Positions 6,140-6,230 of a stretch of DNA of 6,230 nt are shown here, one piece after another (position 1 is the stretch's first letter; every line of letters starts with the position of its first letter). The stretch lies in NCBI GenBank assembly GCA_022615275.1, contig JAKEHA010000073.1, forward strand, positions 1 to 6,230, in the 5' to 3' direction. This DNA is from Candidatus Latescibacterota bacterium. GTDB taxonomy: Bacteria; Krumholzibacteriota; Krumholzibacteriia; WVZY01; JAKEHA01. Both the position numbers and the translations under genes were made by a program. The notes under the pieces are model-generated. The model ran no database searches and had not been told where the DNA came from. It worked only from the letters and a program-made list of their open reading frames with translations.

Positions 6140-6230
6140 TTCATCGTCTCCGCATAGTACGACCCCCCGGCCGGGCCGGGGGTTTCATCTATCTTAGCGG
6201 ACCGGGCTCGGTCACTCGCCGAAAACTTTC
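6140..6230. other. Leader of the ECF sigma gene (non-coding)
   Basis: This stretch holds no gene. It carries the ribosome binding site (GGAG, 6148-6151), a GC-rich stem-loop (6164-6182) and a possible -10-like TAAGAT on the minus strand (6196-6191). No good -35 lies at the proper distance, so the promoter is uncertain. Confidence 0.5.
6164..6182. terminator. GC-rich stem-loop; leader hairpin and/or plus-strand terminator-like element
   Basis: A perfect 7-bp stem CCCCCGG/CCGGGGG with a 5-base loop is seen. On the plus strand it is followed by TTTCATCT, a short and imperfect U-tract, so it could end plus-strand antisense transcription. On the minus strand it sits in the sigma 5' leader, ending 12 bases before the GGAG. 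There it may instead stabilise the message or affect translation. Both readings are inference. Confidence 0.4.

Noticed and set aside
6191..6219. Sigma-70 or ECF promoter for the sigma gene
   Set aside because: TAAGAT is present, but there is no acceptable -35 at 16-18 bases and no GGAAC/CGTC pair, so no promoter is called.
1..6230. CRISPR array, insertion sequence, tRNA/rRNA, phage or defence island
   Set aside because: No regular repeats, terminal inverted repeats, transposase, RNA-gene signatures or defence-family proteins were recognised on either strand.

Overview
The window is GC-rich coding DNA from a Gram-negative bacterium. An outer-membrane barrel protein, a c-type cytochrome, a Tat-exported Rieske protein and an ECF sigma/anti-sigma pair all point to a diderm with a respiratory lifestyle, for example a proteobacterium, myxobacterium or similar soil or water lineage. 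Nothing in the sequence fixes the phylum. Genes are packed tightly with stop/start overlaps, and no mobile element, CRISPR array, tRNA or rRNA is visible. No stretch over about 100 bases lacks a gene.

Layout. (1) Bases 1-2101, plus strand: the 3' end of a di-haem cytochrome c oxidoreductase (DUF1111/COG3488 type), then a Tat-exported Rieske [2Fe-2S] protein, then a signal-peptide-bearing outer-membrane barrel protein. They are 4 bp apart and 1 bp overlapped, so they look like one envelope redox operon. (2) Bases 3508-2075, minus strand: an ArsR-family repressor followed by two SRPBCC/AHSA1-type genes, the first cytoplasmic and the second with a signal peptide. These genes overlap by 14 and 4 bp. 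The last one runs 27 bp into the convergent barrel gene. (3) Bases 3600-5110, plus strand: endonuclease III (nth) with a long basic N-terminal tail, coupled through an ATGA overlap to an FMN-binding split-barrel (pyridoxamine-phosphate-oxidase-like) gene. (4) Bases 6139-5031, minus strand: an ECF sigma factor with a TTG start and its zinc-binding, two-pass membrane anti-sigma factor, joined by TGATG. The anti-sigma gene overlaps the 3' end of the flavin gene by 80 bp.

How they work together. Block 1 probably moves electrons or metal-linked substrates in the periplasm and across the outer membrane. Block 2 is a self-repressed regulator with START-like ligand-binding proteins. Block 3 combines base-excision repair with a small flavoprotein. 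Block 4 is an envelope stress or redox signalling switch. No plainly new system is evident. The points most worth a second look are the di-haem/Rieske/barrel trio, the exported SRPBCC paralogue, the antisense-derived tail of the flavin protein, and the TTG start with a hairpin leader on the sigma gene.
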